Shown here in pieces: positions 15,960 through 23,533 of a stretch of DNA of 34,564 nucleotides. The notes beneath the pieces are model-generated. The model ran no database searches. It had not been told where the DNA came from and saw only the letters and a list, made by a program, of their open reading frames with translations. The stretch's first letter is position 1. Every line of letters starts with the position of its first letter. The DNA comes from Deltaproteobacteria bacterium (lineage in GTDB: Bacteria; Myxococcota_A; Polyangia; Polyangiales; JADJMO01). The translations under genes were made by a program, and so were the position numbers. The DNA lies in the NCBI GenBank assembly GCA_016182965.1, contig JACPFM010000174.1:1-34564 (forward strand), given 5' to 3'.

Positions 15960-16349
15960 ATGAAGCTCAGAGAGGTGATCTACCCAATCGCGGGCGCCTT
16001 GGCGATTCAGGCAGCTTGCGCCTCGACTCGTACGCCAGATCATGGCGGGCCCTTCGACGCCGCGACCGATGCACACGCGGAACCGAGCGCAGTGACAGCG
16101 GTCCCGCTGCGATGCGACCGGACCGTGACCGACGAGTTCGGGACCAACAGCTGGGGCGAGGTCGAGTTCCCCGGCCGCACCAAGGAGGACTTGGCGCGCG
16201 CGAGGGTCCTCGTTTGCCGCTCGTCATCGGACCTCGTCCCTGGGTACAACTGTGTCTCGACATTTCCGCTCCGTGTGCGCGATGGCGCGCTGGCGTACGT
16301 CTGCGACACAGCCAAGGATCAGGTCACGTTGCTCGTTCCGAACACGTGA
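15960..16349 (+). CDS. Small lipoprotein of unknown function
   Basis: The product is 129 aa. GGAGG lies 9 nt upstream of ATG 15960, which I prefer over ATG 15954 (3 nt). MKLREVIYPIAGALAIQAAC is a signal peptide with a lipobox. The mature protein has three further Cys (LRCDRTVTDEF, VLVCRSSSD, AYVCDTAKD) and a likely small beta domain (SWGEVEFPGRTKEDLARARV). No family is recognised. Confidence 0.75.
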   Translation: MKLREVIYPIAGALAIQAACASTRTPDHGGPFDAATDAHAEPSAVTAVPLRCDRTVTDEFGTNSWGEVEFPGRTKEDLARARVLVCRSSSDLVPGYNCVSTFPLRVRDGALAYVCDTAKDQVTLLVPNT

Positions 16350-16545
16350 CTTTTCCCGCAACAAGTCTGCCTTCTGAACGGGTCAAAGCGACACGCGTGT
16401 CGAATCGCCGACTCCGAGGCCAGCTCGTCGAGGCGACGGTCGAAGGCGTGACGTCGCACCACGAGCTGCGGATCGTCGAGCAGCGGGAGGGATCGCGCCA
16501 CCCGCGCGATGTCTCTCGGAACGACGTAGGCTCGACCGCTGAAGC
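16334..16545 (-). pseudogene. Remnant of a minus-strand gene
   Basis: This frame has G/C-rich codons and reads FSGRAYVVPRDIARVARSL, then LLDDPQLVVRRHAFDRRLDE. The segment is faintly like the N-terminal part of DUF1877 proteins (YVVP-x-D/E-V-x-x-VA), but this is a weak resemblance from memory. No start or credible C-terminus is seen. Its left end overlaps the 3' end of the lipoprotein at 15960. The rest of 16350-16612 holds nothing else I can support. Confidence 0.3.
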
Positions 16546-16612
16546 CGCCGAGGTGCGACGAAGCGCGCGACGAGCGGCTTGATCCGAGCGGCCGTGGTGC
16601 TTGCATTCGGGC

Positions 16613-17446
16613 ATGCGCACGGCGGTGCTGATCGTCGCTTCGCTGGCCGCCTGCGCGCCCGCTGCGATGGACGCGGGTCCGTTCGCTGCCGTCACGCCCG
16701 GCACCACCGTCGCCCCGACGGCTTCCGCGACCGAGCACGCGATCGCGCCCGATGCCGGCGCGCCCGCGCCGAGCGCGACCGAGCACTCGCTCGTCGCCAC
16801 TCCTTCCATCGACCAATCGATCAAGGCCATCGGCGGTGCATACCAGGTGCCCACGGGCGTCGATCCAACGGGGCTCACCGCCGTCGACGCGGTGCTCGAC
16901 GCGAAATGGGGCAAGCCCTGGTACGCGCGTCTTCCCGCGCAGATCCTCGACAAGGCGCCGTTCGAGGCGTGGGCCGCGCCGATCGCGCGCTCCGCCGGGA
17001 TCGAGGTCGACGGCCTCACCGACAAGGTCATTCGCGCGCACCTGCTCGGCGCGCTGCGCAAGGACTGGCTGGCTTCGCTCGCTGGCACCGAGAACGACTC
17101 GAGCGAGGCCGAGGCGTTCGCGTGGCTCCTGGACCGATGTCACGCGGCCGTCGCAGCGCTGTCCGCCGACGCGAACGCCATCCGCCCGAAGTACGCCGCG
17201 TTCAAGCCGCCCTTCTTGGCGAGCTACGTCCGCGACGCCGCCGACGCTCAGGCGGCGCGCGCCGTCGCCGGTACCGAGATTTATCCCATGCTCGCCCGCG
17301 CCGAGATCATGCCGGTCGTAGAGGCGAACGCGGTCGGCCTGGCGAATGCGACCCGCGATCGTGCGGTCGACGCGGAGATCGGCGTCGCGCTGGCGCGCGG
17401 GCGCGCGATGATCATGGCGGACGCGCGGAAGCCGAAGAGCCCGTGA
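16613..17446 (+). CDS. Lipoprotein of unknown function
   Basis: The product is 277 aa. MRTAVLIVASLAACAPAAMD supplies a signal and lipobox (SLAAC), so I start at ATG 16613 and not 16601. A linker of ~50 residues (Pro, Ala, Thr, Ser) is followed by a mostly alpha-helical domain: AVDAVLDAKWGKPWYARLP, HLLGALRKDWLASLAGTE, EAFAWLLDRCHAAVAALSAD, and a long C-terminal Ala/Arg-rich helix. No catalytic motif stands out. The segment AEAFAWLLDRC is mildly similar to AEAFAWSLARV in the remnant at 10864, which may point to a shared origin. Confidence 0.8.
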   Translation: MRTAVLIVASLAACAPAAMDAGPFAAVTPGTTVAPTASATEHAIAPDAGAPAPSATEHSLVATPSIDQSIKAIGGAYQVPTGVDPTGLTAVDAVLDAKWGKPWYARLPAQILDKAPFEAWAAPIARSAGIEVDGLTDKVIRAHLLGALRKDWLASLAGTENDSSEAEAFAWLLDRCHAAVAALSADANAIRPKYAAFKPPFLASYVRDAADAQAARAVAGTEIYPMLARAEIMPVVEANAVGLANATRDRAVDAEIGVALARGRAMIMADARKPKSP

Positions 17447-17484
17447 GGTGACGCGTAGACGCCCGTGCTCGTCACGGCCGGTGG

Positions 17485-17490
17485 TACGGT
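17485..17490 (+). promoter_or_regulatory. Candidate -10 box (TACGGT) for a leaderless transcript
   Basis: TACGGT ends 6 nt before the GTG at 17497, with no ribosome site between. Confidence 0.3.
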
Positions 17491-17496
17491 GGCGCC

Positions 17497-18486
17497 GTGG
17501 CGCATTCCATGAAGACCGCGTTCGTCACCGGCGCGACCGGGTTCATCGGCCAGCACGTCGTCGAGCAGCTCACCGCGGCGGGCTACCGCGTCGTCGTGTT
17601 CCACCGCGCAAGCTCGAACACCTCGCGCCTCGCGAAGTGGTCACCGACGCTCGCGAGCGGATCGCTCGAGTCGGTCGACTCGATCGCGGCGGCGATCCCC
17701 GAAGGGTGCGACGCGTTGTTCCACGTCGCCGCCAACACCAGCCAGTGGCGCGGCGATCGCGCGCTCCTCGAACGCGACAACGTGCTCGCCACGCGCAACG
17801 TCGTCGAGGCAGCGTTGAAGCGCGGCGTGCAGCGCTTCGTCGCGACCTCGAGCGAGTCGGCGTGGGGCGAGCCCGCGCGGCAACCGCTCGACGAGACTGT
17901 TCCGCAACGCGGCGCCGAGTCGTGGGTCGATTACGAGCGCACCAAGTACCTCGCCGAGCTCGAGGTCATGAAGGGCGTCGAGCGCGGCCTCGCGGCGGTC
18001 ATCGTCAACCCGGCCCACGTGCTCGGGCGCTACGACGAGAACAGCTGGGGCCGCACCTTCCGCCTGTTGCGCGACGGAAAGATCCCGGGCGCGCCGCCCG
18101 GCAGCGGATCGTGGGCGTGGGGCGAGCAGGTCGCCAAAGCGCACCTCGCGGCGGCGGAGAAGGGCCGCGTCGGTGAGCGGTACCTCCTCGGCGGTCCGCA
18201 GATGACCTACGTCGAGTTGTTCGCCGAAATCGCGCGCCTGCTCGGGAAGAAACCCGTGCCCGCGCTCCCGGGCTTCGCCCTCCGAGCGTTCGCGCAGGTG
18301 CAGCAGCTCGTCTCGCGTTTCACGCACCGGGCGCCCGACGTCACCCCGGAGATCGCGTACATCGGCTGCGAGCATCGCGCGGTGCGCTCCGACAAGGCGA
18401 TACGCGAGCTCGGCTACGCGACCGTGCCCGTCGAGTTCATGCTGAAGGACTGCTACGACTGGCTGGTCGCCGAAGGGCGGATTTGA
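17497..18486 (+). CDS. NAD(P)-dependent epimerase/dehydratase-family SDR
   Basis: The product is 329 aa, from GTG 17497 (ATG 17509 is an alternative). It has the extended-SDR nucleotide motif TGATGFIGQH near residues 11-20, a catalytic Ser region (FVATSSESAWGE, ~residue 124) and the YxxxK motif as YERTK at ~146-150. Next comes the NPAHVLG segment that usually follows in dihydroflavonol-reductase/hopanoid-epimerase-like enzymes. The C-terminal part (LLGGPQMTYVELFAEIARLL) is the usual substrate-side subdomain. These enzymes oxidise, reduce or epimerise sugars or other alcohols; the substrate cannot be told from sequence. It is likely cytoplasmic. Confidence 0.9.
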   Translation: MAHSMKTAFVTGATGFIGQHVVEQLTAAGYRVVVFHRASSNTSRLAKWSPTLASGSLESVDSIAAAIPEGCDALFHVAANTSQWRGDRALLERDNVLATRNVVEAALKRGVQRFVATSSESAWGEPARQPLDETVPQRGAESWVDYERTKYLAELEVMKGVERGLAAVIVNPAHVLGRYDENSWGRTFRLLRDGKIPGAPPGSGSWAWGEQVAKAHLAAAEKGRVGERYLLGGPQMTYVELFAEIARLLGKKPVPALPGFALRAFAQVQQLVSRFTHRAPDVTPEIAYIGCEHRAVRSDKAIRELGYATVPVEFMLKDCYDWLVAEGRI

Positions 18487-18518
18487 GTCGAAGGCCCTCG
18501 GCGCCGACGATGACGGTG

Positions 18519-18524
18519 TACGCT
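18519..18524 (+). promoter_or_regulatory. Candidate -10 box (TACGCT) for a leaderless transcript
   Basis: TACGCT ends 8 nt before the ATG at 18533, with no ribosome site between. Confidence 0.3.
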
Positions 18525-18532
18525 GCGTCGCG

Positions 18533-19480
18533 ATGAGCGACGACCCGGAGTCCGCACTCGTCGCCGAGCTTCGTGGCCTCGCCGGCCCCACGGCGGCGAA
18601 CGCGGATTCGTTCGTGATCGCGCGCGCTCACCTCCGCATCGACGTCATCTACACGGGCGGCAGCAGCAGCAGCGTCACGCTGAAGGCGACGTACGACCAC
18701 GTTGCGAAGCCCGTGTCACCCGCGGAGGGCTACCGCGACGTCGGCCTGCTGCGCGCGCCGCGGCCAATGCACATCACGCTCCGGCCCGAGGACGCGGGCG
18801 ACGTCGCGGCCAAGCGTGAGCGCTTGAGCGTCGAGTGGCAGACCGGCGACGAGGAGTTCGATCGGCGCGTCTATGTGGACAGCGACACGACCGATCGGGC
18901 GGTCCTCTCGGCCGTGCTCAACGCCGAGGTGCGCGCCGCGACGCTCGCCTTGATGGACCTCGGGTTCAAGACGGTCATCATCGACGACGGCGGCCAGGTG
19001 ATCGCGAGAGTCGTCGAGTTCGTGCAGCGCGTACCACGTGCGAACCGTGGTCGGCTGGCCGTCGACGCGTTCGCGCGGCTGCTCGGGAACCTGCCGGCGG
19101 TCACGCACGTCGAAACGGCGCGTCCGGCGGTTCCGCTCCTCGGTTGGACGCGCCTGCTCGGGGCGATCGGCGCGATTGGATGGGGGCTCAACGTCGGCTA
19201 CGTCGGCCTCGTTCTGATGGCCTTCCACGCCGTCTCGGGCCGAGCCTCGAGAGAGCCGGAGCCTCCCGGCACGCTCGCCACGATCGCGGTGATCGCGGTG
19301 GCGATCGTCGCCGGGGTGATCGCCGCGAAGGTCTACGGAAGCCTCGTCCGCGAGCGGGTGCGTGGCCGATCGAACGCGCACCAGCTCGCGTTCACGGCGA
19401 CGCTCTGCGCGTTCGGGGGCGCGTCGGTGCTGACGTTCACCGCGATGTTCGTCGCCGTGATGGCGCTCGCCGGTCGGTGA
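18533..19480 (+). CDS. Uncharacterised membrane protein
   Basis: The product is 315 aa. Residues 1-200 form a soluble alpha/beta domain (FVIARAHLRIDVIYTGG, DRRVYVDSDTTDRAVLSAVL, VIIDDGGQVIARVVEFVQR). Residues ~205-315 contain three membrane segments: LLGAIGAIGWGLNVGYVGLV, ATIAVIAVAIVAGVIAA and a last one within FGGASVLTFTAMFVAVMALA. There is no signal peptide, so the N-domain should face the cytoplasm. The pattern of a soluble domain followed by C-terminal helices, with an invariant-looking DSDTTD, is not one I can name. Its neighbours do not clarify its role. Confidence 0.8.
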   Translation: MSDDPESALVAELRGLAGPTAANADSFVIARAHLRIDVIYTGGSSSSVTLKATYDHVAKPVSPAEGYRDVGLLRAPRPMHITLRPEDAGDVAAKRERLSVEWQTGDEEFDRRVYVDSDTTDRAVLSAVLNAEVRAATLALMDLGFKTVIIDDGGQVIARVVEFVQRVPRANRGRLAVDAFARLLGNLPAVTHVETARPAVPLLGWTRLLGAIGAIGWGLNVGYVGLVLMAFHAVSGRASREPEPPGTLATIAVIAVAIVAGVIAAKVYGSLVRERVRGRSNAHQLAFTATLCAFGGASVLTFTAMFVAVMALAGR

Positions 19481-19494
19481 TCGACTCCGCAGCT

Positions 19495-19620
19495 GGTGGC
19501 ATGAGCGTGAGGCGCGAACGTCGCGCCGACGGCGATGAACGGAACGGGGCGGATCGCGCGCGAACGCGAGATTCAACTGGGCACCGACCGAATGGTGACC
19601 GCCGCCGATCCATTCTCGAG
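19495..19620 (-). pseudogene. Broken copy of part of the barrel-like gene 11777-12322
   Basis: Read on the minus strand it encodes EWIGGGHHSVGAQLNLAFARDP, as in the intact gene. A 32-bp deletion then shifts the frame, so the downstream part (FIAVGATFAPHAHAT in the original frame) is out of register. Flanks on both sides are unrelated to the intact gene. Confidence 0.85.
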
Positions 19621-19682
19621 GCCATGCAGTGCGTTTCTGGTCACAACCCCGGCCGAGCGCGCGCTGGCCTGCTCGCCTGCCG

Positions 19683-19688
19683 TATGAT
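19683..19688 (+). promoter_or_regulatory. Candidate -10 box (TATGAT) just upstream of a start codon
   Basis: TATGAT is a 5/6 match to TATAAT and ends 9 nt before the ATG at 19698. A start at the usual distance would leave a leader of 0-3 nt. Confidence 0.4.
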
Positions 19689-19697
19689 CAGAGAACG

Positions 19698-20267
19698 ATG
19701 TCGATCCACCGCACACTTGCCACGGCTTGGATGGTAACCGCTTGTCTGTGGCCGGCGCTGAGTCGCGGCGAACAACGCATCGATGGCAGACTTGGCATGG
19801 GTCCGTACTTCGCAACGCTAACTCGCGGACCGGCGACCCTGAGCGAGTCTACCGGCATGCATTATGACGTCTTCGCCGCGTACCTGGGCTACTCGAACAA
19901 CTCCGCGTTGATGGGCGGGATAGGAACGCGCCTCGGATGGGCAACGGAGTGGGCGAGGGACTCCGGCTGGGGGACGCAAGTAGCCTTGCACGGGATACTC
20001 GGCGCGAGACTGGCGCGCAACCGCACTGTCGAGGTCATGCTGTTCACAGCTGTCGGGCCTTCCTTGCAATGGTACCGCAAAATGAGCTCCATCGGGCTAG
20101 CGTGGGAGTTCACGCGAGTTCAGGTGAGCATCCGCGCGTCCCGCGACACGCGGGTCACCTTCTCTACCGGAGCGGTCTTCTACGGCCATAGGCACTCCTA
20201 TCCATTGGACGCTTACAGTAGTGAGCTTGCCCTTCTCGCCGGATTCGGCCTGTCGTACAAACTATAG
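19698..20267 (+). CDS. Outer-membrane beta-barrel-like protein, paralogue of 30069-30623
   Basis: The product is 189 aa from ATG 19698. An N-terminal signal (TLATAWMVTACLWPALSRG) precedes beta-rich sequence: LGMGPYFATLTRG, YDVFAAYLGYSNNSALMGGI, WGTQVALHGILGARLARN, EVMLFTAVGPSLQWYRK, and a final strand ALLAGFGLSYKL. The order of segments (a W-x-x-x-W stretch, then QVALHGILGARL, FTAVGPSLQW, GHRHS and LLAGFGL) matches the minus-strand protein at 30069-30623 (QLALQAAAGIRL, FTTAFGPSVLW, GHSS, YLLGFGL). The two are divergent paralogues. Third-position G/C is lower than in neighbouring genes, suggesting transfer or relaxed constraint. Function unknown. Confidence 0.75.
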   Translation: MSIHRTLATAWMVTACLWPALSRGEQRIDGRLGMGPYFATLTRGPATLSESTGMHYDVFAAYLGYSNNSALMGGIGTRLGWATEWARDSGWGTQVALHGILGARLARNRTVEVMLFTAVGPSLQWYRKMSSIGLAWEFTRVQVSIRASRDTRVTFSTGAVFYGHRHSYPLDAYSSELALLAGFGLSYKL

Positions 20268-20665
20268 TGCGAATGGGAGACACGCACGTCATCGCACTTC
20301 GCTCTCGCGCTCAAGTGCAGCCCGAACCGATTACTGTCGAGATCCTCCGTCGGACGACTTCGGCGCCCCCTGGGACACATCGCGGACGGCGACGACCCGA
20401 GCACCAACACTCCGGAGCCGAGTCCGCCTTGGAGCGGATCGTGCGGACGGTGCACGGCGACGACGCGACGACGGGAGGAGGGCGCGATCCCATCGCGTGG
20501 TTCGTGACGGATTTGCTCGACTGCCTCGAGGTCCGGCCGCCCACGTCCCCGCGTTACGACTTGCGTGAGATGCGCGCAGAGCGAGGCGCGGCAGCTTGCC
20601 GCGAACGCGGCGGTTGATGATGCTAGTGGGGCTGCCACGGCCGGGCTCAGCCGAGTGGAATACCC
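20268..20665. other. 398-nt gap without a convincing gene
   Basis: A plus frame from 20267 to 20617 is open and its last ~45 codons (RDPIAWFVTDLLDCLEVRPP) are mildly protein-like, but the first part is Arg-rich shadow sequence and no start is credible. The minus frames look like noise. It may hold another decayed fragment. Confidence 0.3.
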
Positions 20666-21841
20666 ATGACGCGCGTCGACTTCCCCGATTTCACCGTGCG
20701 CTCCCCGTCGGGCGAATTCGAACTTGCCGCACGCAGCGCCGACAACGAGGGCGAGTACTTGGCTGGTTGGCAAGCGGGCTTCGAGTTCACCCTCGTTCGC
20801 GGCGGCAAAGTCGCGTGGCACGCTCGCCAGCACAGGCGCGAGCCATCGCCCCGACACGCGTGGGTGTCCGACGATGGTTGGGTCGTCGTCCGGCTGCACG
20901 GCCACTCCGTCGGCGGACTGCGGGTCATGTCGCCCACGGGAGAGGAGGTGCTGCAAGTCCGCATCTACCAGGAGATCCGCGCCGAGGGGAGCGAGCCGCA
21001 GGTCCGCGGCGTCCGGCGGGCCGACTGGTCCGATGCGCACTGCTCGATGTCCACGGCTGGTCTGCTGTGGGCCGGGCTCGGATACGGCCACTTCTTCACC
21101 TCTACGGGTCAGCGGTGGTTTGCCTTTCGCACGGCCTGGGGACGTCGCATAGCCATCCAGCTCGCCGAGGGCAGGCTTGCAGCTGACGACGAGAGCTGCT
21201 TCACCGCCGACGCACTTGCGGCGGAGCACGCGTGGGCCGTCCATGTTGTGGCGCGAGCCGTCGCGCAGTCACCGATCGCCGAGGCCGTGTCAGCGATCGT
21301 CATTGCCGGCGAAGACCGCCTTCTCGAGGCCGGTGCCGCTCTGCACGAGATCGACGAGGCATGCGGGTTCGAGGCGTGGAGATCGTCTTCGGCCGTGGAC
21401 GGCTGGCTCATCGAGCGGCGCTGGTTGGCGACAGCGGCGCAATGGGCGCTCCGTCGCATCGGTACGCACGGGCCGCTCCCGCCCGTGTTCCGATTTGTAG
21501 GAGCTGGCAACAAGGGCCGGCCAGTACCCCCCGTGCCAGTGGTGCCAGCGCTGTTCAGCCGGCCTGTCGTTCGCGCCGGTGACGTCGATCGCTCGATGAC
21601 TCCGCCGTCGGTCATCGAGACGCTCGGCGTGCCGAATCACGTCCGTCACGACGCGGAGCAGGTGAGTACCAAGCGTTGGACGGCGTTGGAGCTCTGGGAA
21701 TACGACTTCGCGGCGGGCGGCGAGCGCTGGACGACCCGCATCGTTTGGAGCCACCTGCTCTCGTCGAGGATCGTCGACGCATATGACCTGCCGCCCGGGT
21801 GGGAGTCGCACAGCCGCCGAGACGATTTGTTCCTTCCGTGA
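20666..21841 (+). CDS. Uncharacterised 391-aa protein
   Basis: It begins MTRVDFPDFTVRSPSGEFEL with no signal peptide. The first ~180 residues are beta-rich with many Trp and Gly (DDGWVVVRLHGHSVGGLRVM, LGYGHFFTSTGQRWFAFRTA). The middle (~185-265) is helical (AWAVHVVARAVAQSPIAEAV). The C-terminal third is beta-rich and ends DLFLP. The alternation of D-DGWVVVR and GQRWFAFR suggests a propeller-like or WD-like fold, but no family is recognised. A TGGAAT stretch lies 4 nt before the ATG and there is no ribosome site. It is convergent with the activator gene. Confidence 0.75.
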   Translation: MTRVDFPDFTVRSPSGEFELAARSADNEGEYLAGWQAGFEFTLVRGGKVAWHARQHRREPSPRHAWVSDDGWVVVRLHGHSVGGLRVMSPTGEEVLQVRIYQEIRAEGSEPQVRGVRRADWSDAHCSMSTAGLLWAGLGYGHFFTSTGQRWFAFRTAWGRRIAIQLAEGRLAADDESCFTADALAAEHAWAVHVVARAVAQSPIAEAVSAIVIAGEDRLLEAGAALHEIDEACGFEAWRSSSAVDGWLIERRWLATAAQWALRRIGTHGPLPPVFRFVGAGNKGRPVPPVPVVPALFSRPVVRAGDVDRSMTPPSVIETLGVPNHVRHDAEQVSTKRWTALELWEYDFAAGGERWTTRIVWSHLLSSRIVDAYDLPPGWESHSRRDDLFLP

Positions 21842-21957
21842 CGGCGCGGTGATGCCCGCGAAGGACCGTTCGGATCGGCGTGCTCGCGTGTCGCTGGCCA
21901 TTCGCGCAAACCGGCACGGCGGGCGGACTACGCAACTCCAGTTTCCAGGGGTTGGGC

Positions 21958-23271
21958 CTACGGCACCCCCGCCCGCTTCAGCCACCGATACGCCGTCGCC
22001 CGCGGCACCCCCACGGCCTCGCACGCCTCCTCCACGCTCCCGCACTCCCGATACGCCGCGAGCAGCGCCTCGAACTTCTCCCCCTCCCGCGGCCGCCACC
22101 CGCTCTCCTCGACGATCTCCTCCACCCGCTCCGGCGCGCCCTCCCGGAGCGCGATCCACGCCGGCAGATCGTCGACCGTGAGCACGTCGTCCTTCGCGCT
22201 CGCGGCGATGCGGGCCGCGCGCTCGACGACGGTGATCAGCTCGCGGACGTTGCCCTCCCAGCGATACAGCAGGCACGCCTCGACGAATTCGGGCGACGGC
22301 TGCGCGGCGTTCGCGGTGCGCGCGATGAGGTGGGGGATCTCCTCGCGGCGCTCGCGGAGCGGGGGCACCACCACGTGCTCGCGCGCGAGGCGCATGTAGA
22401 GATCCTGCCGAAACGCCCCGCGCCGGACGGCGTCCCGCAGATCGACGTTGGTCGCGGCGACCACGAGCGTGTCGACCTTCCGCGGCACGCCGCCGATCGG
22501 TTGCACGAGGTTGTCTTCGAGGACACGCAGCAGCTTGGCCTGCAGGTCGAGGTGCAGCGTGCCGAGCTCGTCGAGGAACAGCACGCCCTGGTCGGCGCGC
22601 ACGAACGCGCCGGGCCGATCGGCGTCGGCGCCGGTGAACGCCCCCTTCTTCACGCCGAACAGCTCCGCCTCTGCGAGATCGCGCGGGACGGCGGCGCAGT
22701 TCAGGGTGACGAGCGGGCCGCGCGCGTTGCGGGAGTGCACCCGGTATAGCTCCGGCAGCTGGTCCTTTCCGCTTCCGGTCTCGCCTTCGGCGAGCAGGTG
22801 CACGCCCTTTCGCGCCGCCTGCGCGACGACGTCGTGCACGATCTGCAGCCGCGGGCCGACGACGTACTTGCCGATCGCCAGCTGCGCCACGCCGAACCGC
22901 GAGACGTCGTCGAGCAGGACGATGCTGCCGCCGGTCCGCACCACGATCGGCTCGCCCTCGTGCACGACCGCGCCGCCGCGGATCAAGAGGCCGTTCACGA
23001 ACGTGCCGTTCTTGGTCCCATGATCGGTGATGCGCCAGCGCTGATCGCCGAGGTGCTCGACGTCGGCGTGGCGGCGCGACATCTCCGGGTCCGCGATCGC
23101 GACGCTGCAGCTCGCATCGCGTCCGAGGCTGAGCGCGCGACCGGTCGCGCGGGTGACCTGCGTGACGGGCTTGCGCGCGGCGAGGAGGGTGACGGCGCCG
23201 GCCATCGGGGACGCCTTGGCGCGGCGATCGAGCGGGGAGGTGAGCGTCGTGTCGTGGGCGTCGGCCGTCAT
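21958..23271 (-). CDS. FHA domain-fused sigma-54-dependent transcriptional activator
   Basis: The product is 437 aa from ATG 23271. Residues ~35-115 are an FHA domain (LSLGRDASCSVAIADPEMSR, then RRHADVEHLG, DHGTKNGTFVNG), which binds phosphothreonine peptides. Residues ~130-350 are the AAA+ activator domain: Walker A GETGSGKD (~160), the sigma-54 contact loop as KKGAFTGA (~211), Walker B GVLFLDELG (~229) and a WEGNVREL sensor segment. The C-terminus (EECGSVEE-like, EACEAVGVPRATAYRWLKR) is a helix-turn-helix. Such FHA-activators in myxobacteria are usually switched by Ser/Thr kinases. No kinase gene and no clear -24/-12 promoter were found in the window, so its targets are unknown. Confidence 0.93.
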   Translation of the reverse strand: MTADAHDTTLTSPLDRRAKASPMAGAVTLLAARKPVTQVTRATGRALSLGRDASCSVAIADPEMSRRHADVEHLGDQRWRITDHGTKNGTFVNGLLIRGGAVVHEGEPIVVRTGGSIVLLDDVSRFGVAQLAIGKYVVGPRLQIVHDVVAQAARKGVHLLAEGETGSGKDQLPELYRVHSRNARGPLVTLNCAAVPRDLAEAELFGVKKGAFTGADADRPGAFVRADQGVLFLDELGTLHLDLQAKLLRVLEDNLVQPIGGVPRKVDTLVVAATNVDLRDAVRRGAFRQDLYMRLAREHVVVPPLRERREEIPHLIARTANAAQPSPEFVEACLLYRWEGNVRELITVVERAARIAASAKDDVLTVDDLPAWIALREGAPERVEEIVEESGWRPREGEKFEALLAAYRECGSVEEACEAVGVPRATAYRWLKRAGVP

Positions 23272-23279
23272 CACGGCTG

Positions 23280-23285
23280 AAGCTA
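23280..23285 (-). promoter_or_regulatory. Candidate -10 box (TAGCTT) for a leaderless transcript
   Basis: On the minus strand TAGCTT ends 8 nt before the ATG at 23271. The same TAGCTT occurs upstream of gene 891-5339. Confidence 0.3.
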
Positions 23286-23533
23286 GCAAACGTTGACGTC
23301 GGATCCGCCGGCCGGCCTGAGAAATCTCAGCACGCTCGGTCGCCGCTGCGTTCGGCTCGTCGTTGCGACTGAAGGCTGCGAGCCCTGTTACCGCGCCACG
23401 AACTCGGATACCTGGAGCAGGCTGTGTGTACGAACCCGCCCGGGCGCGTCAGGCTGCACCTTCCAGCCGAGCCAAGAGGGCTGGATGCCTCGATAGCGGC
23501 TACCAATTCTCCGTGTCACAACACCGAGCTGAG

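Noticed and set aside
23317..23330. CTGAGA-AA-TCTCAG palindrome upstream of the propeller lipoprotein
   Set aside because: It is a single short palindrome with no second copy found; too weak to call an operator.
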